Shown piece by piece: positions 44,491 to 53,264 of a stretch of 64,000 nt of DNA. Position numbers and translations under genes: made by a program. The notes under the pieces are model-generated. The model was not told the origin of the DNA and made no database searches. It saw nothing but the letters and a program-made list of their open reading frames with translations. The number at the start of each line of letters is the position of its first letter. The first letter of the stretch is position 1. Source of the stretch: an uncultured Bacillota bacterium (lineage in GTDB: Bacteria > Bacillota > Dehalobacteriia > UBA7702); the NCBI GenBank assembly GCA_934702375.1, contig CAKUYE010000002.1:1-64000 (forward strand), written 5' to 3'.

Positions 44491-45746
44491 TGCAGGAAAC
44501 AAGGATCGTATTGCGCAACGTCGGGAAGTACAATCCCCGATCCTTAGCAGAATTTTGTGCTTTGGGCGGTTATACCGGCTTGAAAAAGGCTTTGACCATG
44601 TCGCCCCGGGCCATTGTGGATGCAATTAAGGAATCCGGTCTGCGCGGTCGGGGCGGTGCGGCTTTCTCCACCGGCATCAAATGGGAAATGATTTCCGGCA
44701 TCTCTGCAGATCAAAAATATGTTGTTTGCAATGCCGATGAAGGGGAACCCGCTACCAATAAAGACCGGGTGATTATGGCCGGAGACCCCCACAGCCTGGT
44801 GGAGGGCATGGTCATTGCCGGCTATGCCGTTGGGGCAAACAAAGGGTATATTTACCTGCGTTATGAATATCCCTACCTTTTCCCTGTGCTGGAGCAGGTC
44901 ATTGCCGATGCCAAAGCTGCAGGCTTCCTTGGGGAGCATATTTGCGGCTCTGATTTCAGCTTTGAACTTACCGTTGTTTCCGGCGGCGGCGCTTATGTCT
45001 GCGGCGAAGAAACGGCTATGCTGGAATCCATTGAAGGCAAACGGGGGGAACCACGCTACAAACCGCCTTATCCCAGTGTTTTCGGGCTTTATGAAAAGCC
45101 TACGCTGATCAATAATGTCGAAACTCTTGTGAATGTCCCTGCCATCGTAAATAACGGTGCTCAGTGGTACGCTTCCTTCGGTCTTAACGGTGCGGTGGGA
45201 ACCAAAGTATTCACCCTTTCCGGGAATCTGGTTAACCGCTGCGTTTGCGAATATCCCAAAGGCACCAGCCTGCATACTTTGATCTATGAAGTCGGCGGCG
45301 GCTGTCCCAACGGCAGAAAAGTTCTGGGGGTTCAGACCGGGGGTGCTTCCGGGAATATCATTAACAGCGATATGCTGGATATCCCCATGAGCATCAAGGG
45401 CTGTGCCGAAAACGGTGCGACCTTTGGCGCCGGTGATATTATGGTTTTTGACGACAGCAACGATGTTTTGGATATCGTCGAAAATCTTATGGAATTCTTT
45501 ACCCATGAAAGCTGCGGTAAGTGTACGCCCTGCCGTGAAGGGAATATGCGCCTTTTGCAGCTGGTTCGTAAAATTAAAAACGGCCGGGGTGAAATGAAGG
45601 ATCTCGATACCCTTCAGGAACTCTCCGCCACGATGATGGATTGCTCCCTCTGCGGTTTGGGTCAGGCTTCGCCCTCGCCGGTGGTGTCCACCTTGAAAAA
45701 TTTCCGCAGTGCCTATATCAATGCGATTGAAAGGGGGCAGAAATAA
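44490..45746 (+). CDS. hydB: [FeFe] hydrogenase beta subunit, NuoF-like flavoprotein
   Basis: 418 aa. NADH/FMN domain with GLRGRGGAAFSTG (residues 50-62), CNADEGEPAT and YVCGEETAMLESIEG, SLBB domain, and a 4Fe-4S site SCGKCTPCREG near residue 347. It lacks the N-terminal thioredoxin and C-terminal ferredoxin domains that many HydB proteins carry. It links NAD(H) to the hydrogenase and is the site usually proposed for electron bifurcation. Overlaps both neighbours by one base. Confidence 0.92.
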   Translation: MQETRIVLRNVGKYNPRSLAEFCALGGYTGLKKALTMSPRAIVDAIKESGLRGRGGAAFSTGIKWEMISGISADQKYVVCNADEGEPATNKDRVIMAGDPHSLVEGMVIAGYAVGANKGYIYLRYEYPYLFPVLEQVIADAKAAGFLGEHICGSDFSFELTVVSGGGAYVCGEETAMLESIEGKRGEPRYKPPYPSVFGLYEKPTLINNVETLVNVPAIVNNGAQWYASFGLNGAVGTKVFTLSGNLVNRCVCEYPKGTSLHTLIYEVGGGCPNGRKVLGVQTGGASGNIINSDMLDIPMSIKGCAENGATFGAGDIMVFDDSNDVLDIVENLMEFFTHESCGKCTPCREGNMRLLQLVRKIKNGRGEMKDLDTLQELSATMMDCSLCGLGQASPSPVVSTLKNFRSAYINAIERGQK

Positions 45747-47470
45747 TGGCAAAACTTACCATTGACGGTCAATCCGTAGAAGTAAAGGACGGTTCTACCA
45801 TTTTAGAAGCTGCCCGGCTTCTTCATATCAAGATCCCGACTCTTTGCTATCATCCCGATCAGAAAATCAAGGCCAACTGCCGCATTTGCGTGGTGGAAGT
45901 GGAAGGTCAGCGGCTTTTGCAGCCGGCCTGTGCTTTTCCTGTTACCGACGGCATGGTCGTTCGGACCAACACTGCCCGGGTGCGCAGAGCCAGAAAGAAT
46001 ATTCTGGAGCTGATTTTTGCCCATCACAGCAAGGATTGTCTCCAATGCGACCGCAACGGAACCTGCGAATTACAGGCTATTGCTCAGGATCTCCATTTTA
46101 ATCGCGAAGTGCGCTATCCCCATGAGGAGCGCGGCGGCGGCAAGGACTTTTCTTCTCCCTCTGTGACTCGGGATCCCTCCAAATGCATCGCCTGCAACCG
46201 CTGTATCACCGCTTGCAACGATATTCAGACCGTGTTTGCGCTGAGCCGTGAAGGCCGCAGCTTCCGCACGGTGGTCACACCTGCCTTTGGCAAATCCCTT
46301 GCCGAGTCTCCCTGTGTCGGTTGCGGCCAATGTGTACAGGCTTGCCCGGTAGGGGCGCTTACCGTTCACGATGACCGGGATGTGGTTTGGGATATGATTG
46401 ACGACAGCTCCAAGGAAGTTGTTGCCCAGGTAGCCCCGGCGGTGCGCATCACCATTGCCGAAGCCCTTGGCGAAGACCCCGGCACCGTTTCCACCGGCCG
46501 TTTGGTCACTGCCATGAAGCGCCTTGGCTTTGATAAAGTATTCGATACCGATTTTACCGCAGACCTTACCATTATGGAGGAAGGCACCGAGCTTTTGAGC
46601 CGCCTTACCAACGGCGGTACACTGCCGATGATCACCTCCTGCAGCCCCGGCTGGATCAAGTTCTGCGAAACCTATTATCCCGATATGATCCCGCATCTCA
46701 GCTCCTGCAAATCACCTCAGGGAATGTTTGGTGCTTTGATTAAGGAATTTTATGCCCGCCGCCAGGGAAAAGCACCTCAGGATGTTTGCAGCGTTTCGGT
46801 GATGCCCTGTACGGCAAAGAAATTTGAATGTAAGCGCCCGGAACTGGGCCGTGACGGCTATCAGGATATTGATGCCGTTCTCACCGTTCAGGAATTGGCG
46901 CGTATGATCGATCAGACCGGGATCGACTTTAAGACCCTGCCGGAAACCCCCTTTGACGATCCCTTTGGCCTCGGCTCCGGTGCCGGTGAAATCTTTGGTG
47001 CCACCGGCGGCGTTATGGAAGCGGCACTTCGCTCCGTTTATGAGATCGCCACCAAGGAAGAATTGAAGGATATCGACTTCCACGCCGTTCGCGGCTTTGA
47101 AGGTATTAAAGAAGCTACGGTGCAGGTCGGCGATATCGCTGTGAAGGTTGCTGTTGCCCACGGCCTCGGCAATGCCAGAAAGCTGTTGGATGCCATCAGA
47201 GAAGGCACGGCGGACTACCATTTCATTGAAATTATGGCTTGCCCCGGCGGCTGCATCGGCGGCGGTGGGAATCCCATTAAAAACTGGGCAAAAATGGCGC
47301 AGCGGTTTGATGCCGTTTACCAAACCGATACCAAACTGCCTATCCGTAAATCCCATAAAAACCCGGCAGTTGCCATGATCTACGATGAGTTTTTAGGAGA
47401 ACCCGGCGGACACCTGTCCCACAGCCTGCTTCATACCGAATACGTAGACAGAAGCAACCTGCTAAAATAA
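45746..47470 (+). CDS. hydA: [FeFe] hydrogenase catalytic subunit
   Basis: 574 aa. N-terminal 2Fe-2S domain (LCYHPDQ...CRICVVE), a His-ligated cluster (HHSKDCLQCDRNGTC), two 4Fe-4S sites (CIACNRCITAC, CVGCGQCVQAC), then the H-cluster motifs TSCSPGW (L1), MPCTAKKFE (L2) and MACPGGCIGGGG (L3), and a small C-terminal subunit domain. Together with HydB and HydC it forms a trimeric soluble enzyme of the bifurcating (Thermotoga/Hnd) type that makes or uses H2 with ferredoxin and NAD(H). No maturases are in the window. Confidence 0.96.
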   Translation: MAKLTIDGQSVEVKDGSTILEAARLLHIKIPTLCYHPDQKIKANCRICVVEVEGQRLLQPACAFPVTDGMVVRTNTARVRRARKNILELIFAHHSKDCLQCDRNGTCELQAIAQDLHFNREVRYPHEERGGGKDFSSPSVTRDPSKCIACNRCITACNDIQTVFALSREGRSFRTVVTPAFGKSLAESPCVGCGQCVQACPVGALTVHDDRDVVWDMIDDSSKEVVAQVAPAVRITIAEALGEDPGTVSTGRLVTAMKRLGFDKVFDTDFTADLTIMEEGTELLSRLTNGGTLPMITSCSPGWIKFCETYYPDMIPHLSSCKSPQGMFGALIKEFYARRQGKAPQDVCSVSVMPCTAKKFECKRPELGRDGYQDIDAVLTVQELARMIDQTGIDFKTLPETPFDDPFGLGSGAGEIFGATGGVMEAALRSVYEIATKEELKDIDFHAVRGFEGIKEATVQVGDIAVKVAVAHGLGNARKLLDAIREGTADYHFIEIMACPGGCIGGGGNPIKNWAKMAQRFDAVYQTDTKLPIRKSHKNPAVAMIYDEFLGEPGGHLSHSLLHTEYVDRSNLLK

Positions 47471-47478
47471 AAAAACCA

Positions 47479-47509
47479 AGGCTTCGGTGAAAAACACCGA
47501 AGCCTTTTT
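47479..47509 (+). terminator. terminator of the hydrogenase operon
   Basis: Stem AAGGCTTCGGTG/CACCGAAGCCTT with a 5-A loop and T-run, 9 bases after the stop. Confidence 0.92.
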
Positions 47510-47532
47510 GCATTGCATATACGATATACAGC

Positions 47533-47575
47533 AAACCGCCGAACTCATTATGGTGCGATGAGTTCGGCGGTTTTT
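47533..47575. terminator. second terminator, mainly for the minus-strand membrane gene
   Basis: 16-bp stem AAACCGCCGAACTCAT/ATGAGTTCGGCGGTTT with T-runs on both strands, 10 bases from the stop of the convergent gene. Confidence 0.85.
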
Positions 47576-47584
47576 ATGCGGTGT

Positions 47585-48529
47585 TTATTTATTGTCCAGG
47601 AATTTCCATTCTATGAATTGGTGCTGCATCCACTCATCTGGGGCTTCTATGTCCAGTTCTTTTTGGATTTTGGTTTGCGCCGGGATGCCGTGGTGTCGTT
47701 CGCTCCAGCGCAGGATGGAGCTGCCGGTCATGCACATATCAAGGACAATTACCAGGCTCAGTACCGTGCAGGCAACTTTCCACGGCTTGCCGGTGCAGCG
47801 TTTCAGCAGCGATTGTATGCGCTGGGATAGCTTTGCAAACACAAAGGCCCCAACCCCCCAGGCGGCAGAAAAGCCAAGGCAGATAATGCCCTTGTAATTG
47901 AGAAAGACGTTGCTGTAATCCCATGCCTTCATGCCCAGGCCGTATCGCAGCAGCAAGCCGCAGAGCAGCTCCAGAGTTGTTGCAAAGGCTGTCATAATGA
48001 GGATCTGAACGATAAGGGGTTTGTTTTGGAGTTTGATGGCTCCGACGTAAAACAGCACGACCCCAAAACCGTAGAGCATATTGTAGGGCGCAAGAACCGA
48101 TACCACATGGGTTTCCCAATGGCCTTTTGTCATTAGGCAAAACAGACCTTCGATGATCACGCCGGCAACGCTTCCGACCAGAAAGAGCCAAAAGATTTTT
48201 GTGTAGGTGATCGGCTTTTCAACCTTGGGCATATCTGCGGTATCCGGATGCTTTTTGCCGTGTTTTGTATATTGTTTGATAGCCAGCGTAATGCCGATGC
48301 AAATCGGAAAGAAGGGGGTAAAAGGCCCCGCCCAAAATGCTAAACAGGCCGATGCCACAACGGAAGCCCACTTCCAACCAAATAGTTCGTAGAGGAAATA
48401 ACCTCCCCATGCCGGCGAATAAGCTACGGTGATCACCAGTAGAAGCAGAAGAAGGGTTTTCACGTCTCTGCACTCCCGCCAAAACCAGCGGCAAAAACGG
48501 ATCAAGTTGTCTTTTATTTTCGCAATCAT
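47585..48529 (-). CDS. CmpB-family multi-pass membrane protein (putative ABC permease)
   Basis: 314 aa with about seven hydrophobic segments. The middle (GVIIEGLFCLMTKGHWE, YNMLYGFGVVLF, LLLRYGLGMKAWDYSN) fits the PF06541 'ABC_trans_CmpB' family, for which transport has been proposed but not shown. No ATPase gene is adjacent, so an ABC role is doubtful. Monocistronic, ending at a strong terminator. Confidence 0.65.
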   Translation of the reverse strand: MIAKIKDNLIRFCRWFWRECRDVKTLLLLLLVITVAYSPAWGGYFLYELFGWKWASVVASACLAFWAGPFTPFFPICIGITLAIKQYTKHGKKHPDTADMPKVEKPITYTKIFWLFLVGSVAGVIIEGLFCLMTKGHWETHVVSVLAPYNMLYGFGVVLFYVGAIKLQNKPLIVQILIMTAFATTLELLCGLLLRYGLGMKAWDYSNVFLNYKGIICLGFSAAWGVGAFVFAKLSQRIQSLLKRCTGKPWKVACTVLSLVIVLDMCMTGSSILRWSERHHGIPAQTKIQKELDIEAPDEWMQHQFIEWKFLDNK

Positions 48530-48655
48530 TTTGTTTTGCTCTCTTTGTTCTGGAATTCGTTCAGATTGTGTTATGTTTCCGAAATCGTAAACTTATCGTA
48601 ATCCGAAATCAGAAACAAGTCAAGTGAATTTATGGTGAAGATTTACATTGCATGG

Positions 48656-48734
48656 GTGAAAATTCACTTTTAGAGTGAATAAAAGGTGAATTTTCACTAT
48701 ATACTATTGAAAAAGTGAAAATTTGAGGTATAAT
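48656..48734 (+). promoter_or_regulatory. promoter with repeated GTGAA dyads (AlbA_2 gene 2)
   Basis: TTGAAA (48707-48712) and TATAAT (48729-48734), 16 bases apart. Upstream are two 12-bp palindromes, GTGAAAATTCAC (48656-48667) and GTGAATTTTCAC (48686-48697), and an AGTGAA half site in the spacer (48715-48720). The cluster looks like multiple operator sites for one dimeric protein. Confidence 0.65.
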
Positions 48735-48764
48735 AGAGATGAGATGAAAATGGAGGTTTCGATC

Positions 48765-50078
48765 ATGGAGTACGAAAATGAACGCATTGAATATAAATCC
48801 CAATGGGTTGATGATATTTATAAAGAGATCATTGCCTTTGCAAATATGGAAGGCGGCGTGATTTATATTGGTATTGATGATAAGGGAAATGTCGTTGGCA
48901 TTGATGATGTTGATGAAACTTATACGCGTTTGACCAACGGTATTCGCGATGCTATTCTTCCGGATGTAACGATGTTTGTCCGCTATGTTTTGCAAGAGAA
49001 TAATGTGATTCGTATTGAGGTTGGCGAAGGAAGCTATAAGCCCTATTATTTGAAAGGAAAAGGCTTGAAACCTTCCGGTGTTTATGTTCGTCAGGGAGCT
49101 TCCAGCGTCCAGGCTTCTCCGGATCAAATTCGCCAAATGATCAAGGAATCCGATGGAAACGTATTTGAAGAAATGCGTACCATGGAGCAGGATCTTACCT
49201 TTCATGAAGCAGAAGAAGCCTTTCAAAAGTATCGGGTGGATTTTTCTGAGGATAAATTCATTGCCTTGGGGATAAGGAATATCCACGATGACCAATACAC
49301 CAATTTGGCGCGAATTCTTTCTGACCAGTGCCCCTATACCACAAAAATAGCGGTGTTTGGCGACAAAGATAATATTACTTTTAAAGATGCAAAGGAGTTT
49401 GGCGGTTCCATCTTTCATCAGCTGGATGAAAGCTATGCTTATTTGGCTCTTTGTAACCGCACTTCTGCTACTTTCCATGGTTTGGAGCGGATTGAGCGTT
49501 CCGATTATCCCGAGGCTGCGATTCGTGAGGCTTTATTAAATGCCTTGGTGCATCGCGACTACAGTTATAGCGGCAGCATTATCATTAACATCAATGATGA
49601 GTGTATGGAGTTTATCTCTATTGGTGGATTGCTGCCGGGGCTTTCTCCGGAGGATATTCGCAGCGGCATCTCTCAGCCACGTAACCGGAAGCTGGCAGAA
49701 ATCTTTCATCGCTTGCGTTTGATCGAATCCTATGGTACCGGTATTCGTAAAATTTACGCTCTGTATCGAGATTATGCAATGCAGCCACGGATCGAAGTTA
49801 CCCGAAATACGTTTAAGCTCATATTGCCGAATATGAATGTGGCATCAAAAATAAAAAATGTATCGGAAGGAAAAGCGGCTTCAACGACAACGATTACCCC
49901 GCAGATGAAGATCGTCATGGACTATCTTCGTGATTACGAAGAAATGAGTGATGAAGATTTGCAGGAATTATTAAATATTAAAAAGACGAGGGCTTATCTG
50001 CTGGCTCGCCAAATGAGCGAGGAAGGCTTGATTGAAATCGTTGGCCGGGGAAGTGAGAAAAAATATCGGCTGAAATGA
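48765..50078 (+). CDS. AlbA_2 (Schlafen-like) domain and HATPase_c_4 protein, second copy
   Basis: 437 aa. AlbA_2 domain at residues about 5-125 (ERIEYKSQW, AFANMEGGVIYIGIDDKG), HATPase_c_4 near 235-340 (AIREALLNALVHRDYS, ESYGTGIRKIYALY), and a C-terminal winged helix (DLQELLNIKKTRAYLLARQM). Same architecture as the protein at 30340 but clearly diverged. The ATG at 48765 has GGAGG eight bases upstream. The dyads in its promoter suggest it binds and represses its own gene. Confidence 0.78.
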   Translation: MEYENERIEYKSQWVDDIYKEIIAFANMEGGVIYIGIDDKGNVVGIDDVDETYTRLTNGIRDAILPDVTMFVRYVLQENNVIRIEVGEGSYKPYYLKGKGLKPSGVYVRQGASSVQASPDQIRQMIKESDGNVFEEMRTMEQDLTFHEAEEAFQKYRVDFSEDKFIALGIRNIHDDQYTNLARILSDQCPYTTKIAVFGDKDNITFKDAKEFGGSIFHQLDESYAYLALCNRTSATFHGLERIERSDYPEAAIREALLNALVHRDYSYSGSIIININDECMEFISIGGLLPGLSPEDIRSGISQPRNRKLAEIFHRLRLIESYGTGIRKIYALYRDYAMQPRIEVTRNTFKLILPNMNVASKIKNVSEGKAASTTTITPQMKIVMDYLRDYEEMSDEDLQELLNIKKTRAYLLARQMSEEGLIEIVGRGSEKKYRLK

Positions 50079-50193
50079 TTTTTGACCGTCTGAAATACAT
50101 CCTATAAAATTGACACATTTTACGTTGTTTTTCTTCTATCGGTTTTTGGTTGGATGGTGTATGATATAGGCAGAAAGCAAAAAGGAGCGATGC

Positions 50194-50892
50194 ATGATGA
50201 AAACAGTGATCATTCACGGACAAGCTCGGCAGGGGAGCACCTGTGCCATTGCCCGGGAGTTGGCAGAAAAGGTTGGCGGAGAGGAACAAGAGTTTTTTCT
50301 GCCCCGGGATTTTGAAGGCGGCTGCAAGGGCTGCTTTGGCTGTCTGAAAAAGGATCTCACGGTTTGCCCCCATTTTCAAAAGTTGGAGCCGTTGTCCAAT
50401 GCTCTTTTGGAAGCGGATCTTATCATTTTGGCAAGCCCCGTTTATGTTTATCACGCCACCGGTCATATGATGAATTTTCTCGATCATTTTGCTACCTGGT
50501 GGGTAGTGCATCGTCCCCGGGTAGAAATGAGCCGAAAGCAGGGGGTTGCCCTTTGCACCGCCGCCGGCGGCGGTATGAAAAATACCTGCAGGGATATGGC
50601 AGACAGCCTTGAAATGTGGGGCATCCATAAAGTATATAAGATGGGGCTGGGGATCCAAGCTGTATCCTATGCTGAAATTCCCGAAAGAATCATGGCGAAG
50701 ATCCACCGCAAAACCGACAGCATGGCCAGGAAAATTCGCAAAAAAGACGGCAGCTGCGGTTGGAATCTCCGGGCGAAAAAATGGTTCACCTTAGTGCGTT
50801 TTGCTCACAAGCACTTTCCGCCTTCGGAGCCGGACTACAGCTACTGGGAAAAACAGGGCTGGCACGGAAAGGGCCGCCCCTGGAAAAAGTAA
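50194..50892 (+). CDS. flavodoxin-like NAD(P)H-dependent reductase
   Basis: 232 aa. Flavodoxin fold with an FMN phosphate-binding start IIHGQARQGSTCAIARE, and CKGCFGCLKKDLTVCPH cysteines that recall the CxxC...C motif of iron-sulfur flavoproteins (a short, incomplete version). Loop SPVYVYHATGHMMNFLDH is typical of NAD(P)H-dependent FMN reductases. The C-terminal 60 residues are basic and unique. The substrate is unknown. Ribosome binding site AAAGGAGCG; ATG at 50194 or 50197. Confidence 0.75.
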   Translation: MMKTVIIHGQARQGSTCAIARELAEKVGGEEQEFFLPRDFEGGCKGCFGCLKKDLTVCPHFQKLEPLSNALLEADLIILASPVYVYHATGHMMNFLDHFATWWVVHRPRVEMSRKQGVALCTAAGGGMKNTCRDMADSLEMWGIHKVYKMGLGIQAVSYAEIPERIMAKIHRKTDSMARKIRKKDGSCGWNLRAKKWFTLVRFAHKHFPPSEPDYSYWEKQGWHGKGRPWKK

Positions 50893-50939
50893 AGACAGCA
50901 AAAAAATATCGGCTTTGCCGTTGATTTTCTCCATAAACG

Positions 50940-50973
50940 AAGAGAGCCGCCTGTTACGGGCGACTCTCTTTCT
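50940..50973 (+). terminator. terminator after the flavodoxin-like gene
   Basis: Stem AAGAGAG.CGCC/GGGCGaCTCTCTT with T-rich end, 47 bases past the stop. The remaining 180 bases to mltG hold no gene. Confidence 0.75.
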
Positions 50974-51152
50974 GTAATAGAAGAATGGATGGATGGAAAT
51001 GGTACTTACTACAGTCCTTATTATGGCCTTTGTTTTGTGAAATATTCATGAAAAAACTGTTTTTATCTGGAAATTCCCGTCGAATTATGAGAAAATAGAG
51101 CAGGGGAAGGTGGGATTTCACCGATACCTCCCCGAAAGGATGATTTTTTAAG

Positions 51153-52193
51153 ATGAAAAAAGTAATATTGGCTATCCTCGGCTTGATCTTGATTGCCCTG
51201 GTTGTTATCGGCGTTGTTTTTGGCGGCGATCTTCGCCATGGCGATATGAATCAGGAGGAAGCAACGATCAACGTACCCCAGGGCGCCGGTACCATTGCCG
51301 TAAGCGAAACCCTCTCCCGAGATGGGATCATTGCCTATCCCACCGCTTTTCAGCTCTATGCCCGGGCAAAGGGCTATGATGAACAATGGCAGTGCGGCAC
51401 CTATCGTGTGGAAAAAGGCATGGGGTACAAAGAGCTGTGTGCTCTTCTTACCACACCGGCACAGAAAAGCATCAAAGTGGTGATTCCCGAAGGGAAACAG
51501 GTGCGGCAAATGGCAAAAATCTTTGAGGAAAAGGGCATTTGCTCTGCCGAGGATTTTCTCAACGCTGCCAATACCCATAAATTTGACTATCCCTTCCTTG
51601 TCGGTATTGACCACGAAAACCCGCTGGAAGGCTATCTTTTCCCTGCGACCTATTATTTTGAAAAGGATACCGATCCCGATGAAGTGATCAACGAGATGCT
51701 TACCGCATTTCAGGAACATCTCTGGACGCAGGAGTACATCGATAGAGCCGAAGAAATGGGCTATACCTTCAACGAAATGATCATTTTGGCTTCCATTGTG
51801 GAAAGTGAAGCCACCACCCATGAGGATCGGGAGACCGTCGCCGGTGTTTTTCTCAACCGCCTGACCAACCCCGATTATACCAAGCTGCAATCCTGTGTGA
51901 CCGTGGAGTATGCCATGGGGGTCAAAAAATCCATCATCTCTCTGGAAGATACGAAATTTGATTCGCCCTACAACACCTATATGTATCCCGGTTTGCCTAT
52001 TGGCCCCATCTGCTGTCCCGGAGAGGATTCTCTGAAAGCCACCCTCTATCATCCCGATAACGATTACTATTATTTCCAGTCTGACCGCAACGGCCGCCTC
52101 CACTTTGCCAAAACCTTTGAAGAGCATGCCGCCATTCAGAAGGAGGTGCAGAAGGGGTGGGAGGGGGAAGTCATCGAAAACTATAACGATTGA
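51153..52193 (+). CDS. mltG: endolytic murein transglycosylase MltG
   Basis: 346 aa. An N-terminal membrane anchor (residues 4-24) is followed by an outside LysM-like domain and the YceG catalytic domain with ILASIVESEATTHEDR (catalytic Glu near residue 217) and FLNRL. It cleaves nascent peptidoglycan strands at the membrane and sets glycan length. The start has GAAAGGATG upstream. Usually near ruvX or alaS in other genomes, but here alone and followed by hairpin repeats. Confidence 0.92.
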   Translation: MKKVILAILGLILIALVVIGVVFGGDLRHGDMNQEEATINVPQGAGTIAVSETLSRDGIIAYPTAFQLYARAKGYDEQWQCGTYRVEKGMGYKELCALLTTPAQKSIKVVIPEGKQVRQMAKIFEEKGICSAEDFLNAANTHKFDYPFLVGIDHENPLEGYLFPATYYFEKDTDPDEVINEMLTAFQEHLWTQEYIDRAEEMGYTFNEMIILASIVESEATTHEDRETVAGVFLNRLTNPDYTKLQSCVTVEYAMGVKKSIISLEDTKFDSPYNTYMYPGLPIGPICCPGEDSLKATLYHPDNDYYYFQSDRNGRLHFAKTFEEHAAIQKEVQKGWEGEVIENYND

Positions 52194-52198
52194 ATACG

Positions 52199-52515
52199 GT
52201 TGCCGCTAAAGGCTGATACTCGGTAAAATCGCCAATCACCGACAATACGCATACCGTTATGTATAGCGTATTGCCGCTGATCGGCGAGTTTTACCGAGTC
52301 TAAGCCTTAATCGGCAACCTTACATTTTTCGTTGGCGTTCGGCAAAATCCTCCACCACCGACAATGCGCATACCGTAATGTATAGCGCATTGCCGCCGCC
52401 GGAGGAGTTTTACCGAGTCTAAGCCATTCTCGCCCGCCTTTCCCGGAAAATTTACGTTAATCGTAAGCGGATACTCGGTAAAATCGCTAATCACCGACAA
52501 TACGCATACCGTACA
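52199..52515. repeat. tandem family of long hairpin repeats
   Basis: Copy 1 (52199-52320) folds into one hairpin of about 120 nt: GGTTGCCG, AAAGGCT, ACTCGGTAAAA, CAATACGC on the left pair with the matching right arm, and the tip holds ATACCGTTATGTAT. Copy 2 (about 52332-52424) has the same plan, with compensating changes (CAATGCGC/GCGCATTG). Copy 3 (52473-52512) is only the left arm and tip. There are no genes inside. Confidence 0.85.
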
Positions 52516-52740
52516 ATTTCTGTGTGTTTTTTTGCGGATATCGTTTCTCCTGGCAACAATATATCCTTGCCTTTTCTATGGGGGAGTGTTATGCTATGGT
52601 TGTGGAGCAAAGATATCAAAAGGGCATTCTCCCCATATCTTGGTTCTTTTTTCATAATGACAAAACTTATGGAAAGGTCCTCCTTTCCAGATATTACTCT
52701 CCAAAACAGGCCGCCTTGTTTTTAGGCGGCCTGCTTTTTT
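52516..52740. other. gene-poor stretch with terminator
   Basis: Short frames here overlap each other and have no family features. The region ends in a strong hairpin CAGGCCGCCT/AGGCGGCCTG plus T6 (52707-52740), which terminates plus-strand transcripts and could also stop the minus-strand remnant that follows. Confidence 0.55.
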
Positions 52741-52744
52741 ACGC

Positions 52745-52984
52745 TCATTTTTCTTTCATGCGGATCCCCAGCTTTCGTATGCGGTATTGAAGGTTTTGGC
52801 GGCTGAGGCCCAAAGCCTTTGCACTTTGGGAAATGTTTCCCTGATATCGCTTTAAGGTTTTTTCAGCGGCATCCTTTTCTGTCTTTGTCAAAATATCATG
52901 AAGAGAGGTCTCTTCGACCTCATCGGTAATTTCCATGGGAGGTTCGGCGGAAAGTTCCTCCGGATCGCTTTTGTCCCCGGATGT
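52745..52984 (-). pseudogene. 3' remnant of a sigma-54-type activator (Fis-like HTH)
   Basis: About 78 codons. The end EKTLKRYQGNISQSAKALG...NLQYRIRKLGI is the Fis-type DNA-binding domain that terminates RocR/PrdR-like sigma-54 activators, preceded by an acidic linker. The AAA+ core is missing. Upstream of about 52985 the frame is antisense to another gene fragment, so the 5' part has been lost. Confidence 0.65.
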
Positions 52985-53239
52985 GCCGGGGAATTTATGA
53001 CCTCGATGCACACCTTTGCCAATATGCGCAGCGAAATTTTCGTACCGGATCTTGCTTCTCGCGGCACCGTTATGGGGGATCCCGATGAAGCTTACCGGAA
53101 TAAGATCAAAGAAAAATGCAATGCAATGCTGGAAAGCTACGTAAAACCGGAAATTTCCGAAGAAGCCCTTCACGGCATGAATGCTATTATGAATGAGCTT
53201 GGTTTTGACGATAGCTACCTGACCTCGCTGGAAAAATAA
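52985..53239 (+). pseudogene. 3' remnant of a MttB-like methyltransferase
   Basis: About 84 codons, from the junction with the regulator remnant to the stop. MHTFANMRSEIFVPDLASRG, DEAYRNKIKEKCNAMLESY and EEALHGMNAIMNEL follow the C-terminal helices of trimethylamine/betaine methyltransferase (MttB) family proteins. The TIM barrel is absent. The frame extends left to 52898 only through antisense sequence. The next gene is an MFS carrier. Confidence 0.55.
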
Positions 53240-53264
53240 TCAATTTGAAGGAGAAAACAATACC

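Noticed and set aside
51035..51052. Rex-like motif TTGTGAAATATTCATGAA upstream of mltG
   Set aside because: The right half departs from the palindrome and no redox gene follows; likely chance.
52522..52790. Two overlapping frames of 67 and 88 codons
   Set aside because: They overlap in different frames, run through the terminator hairpin, and have no recognisable domain or ribosome binding site.
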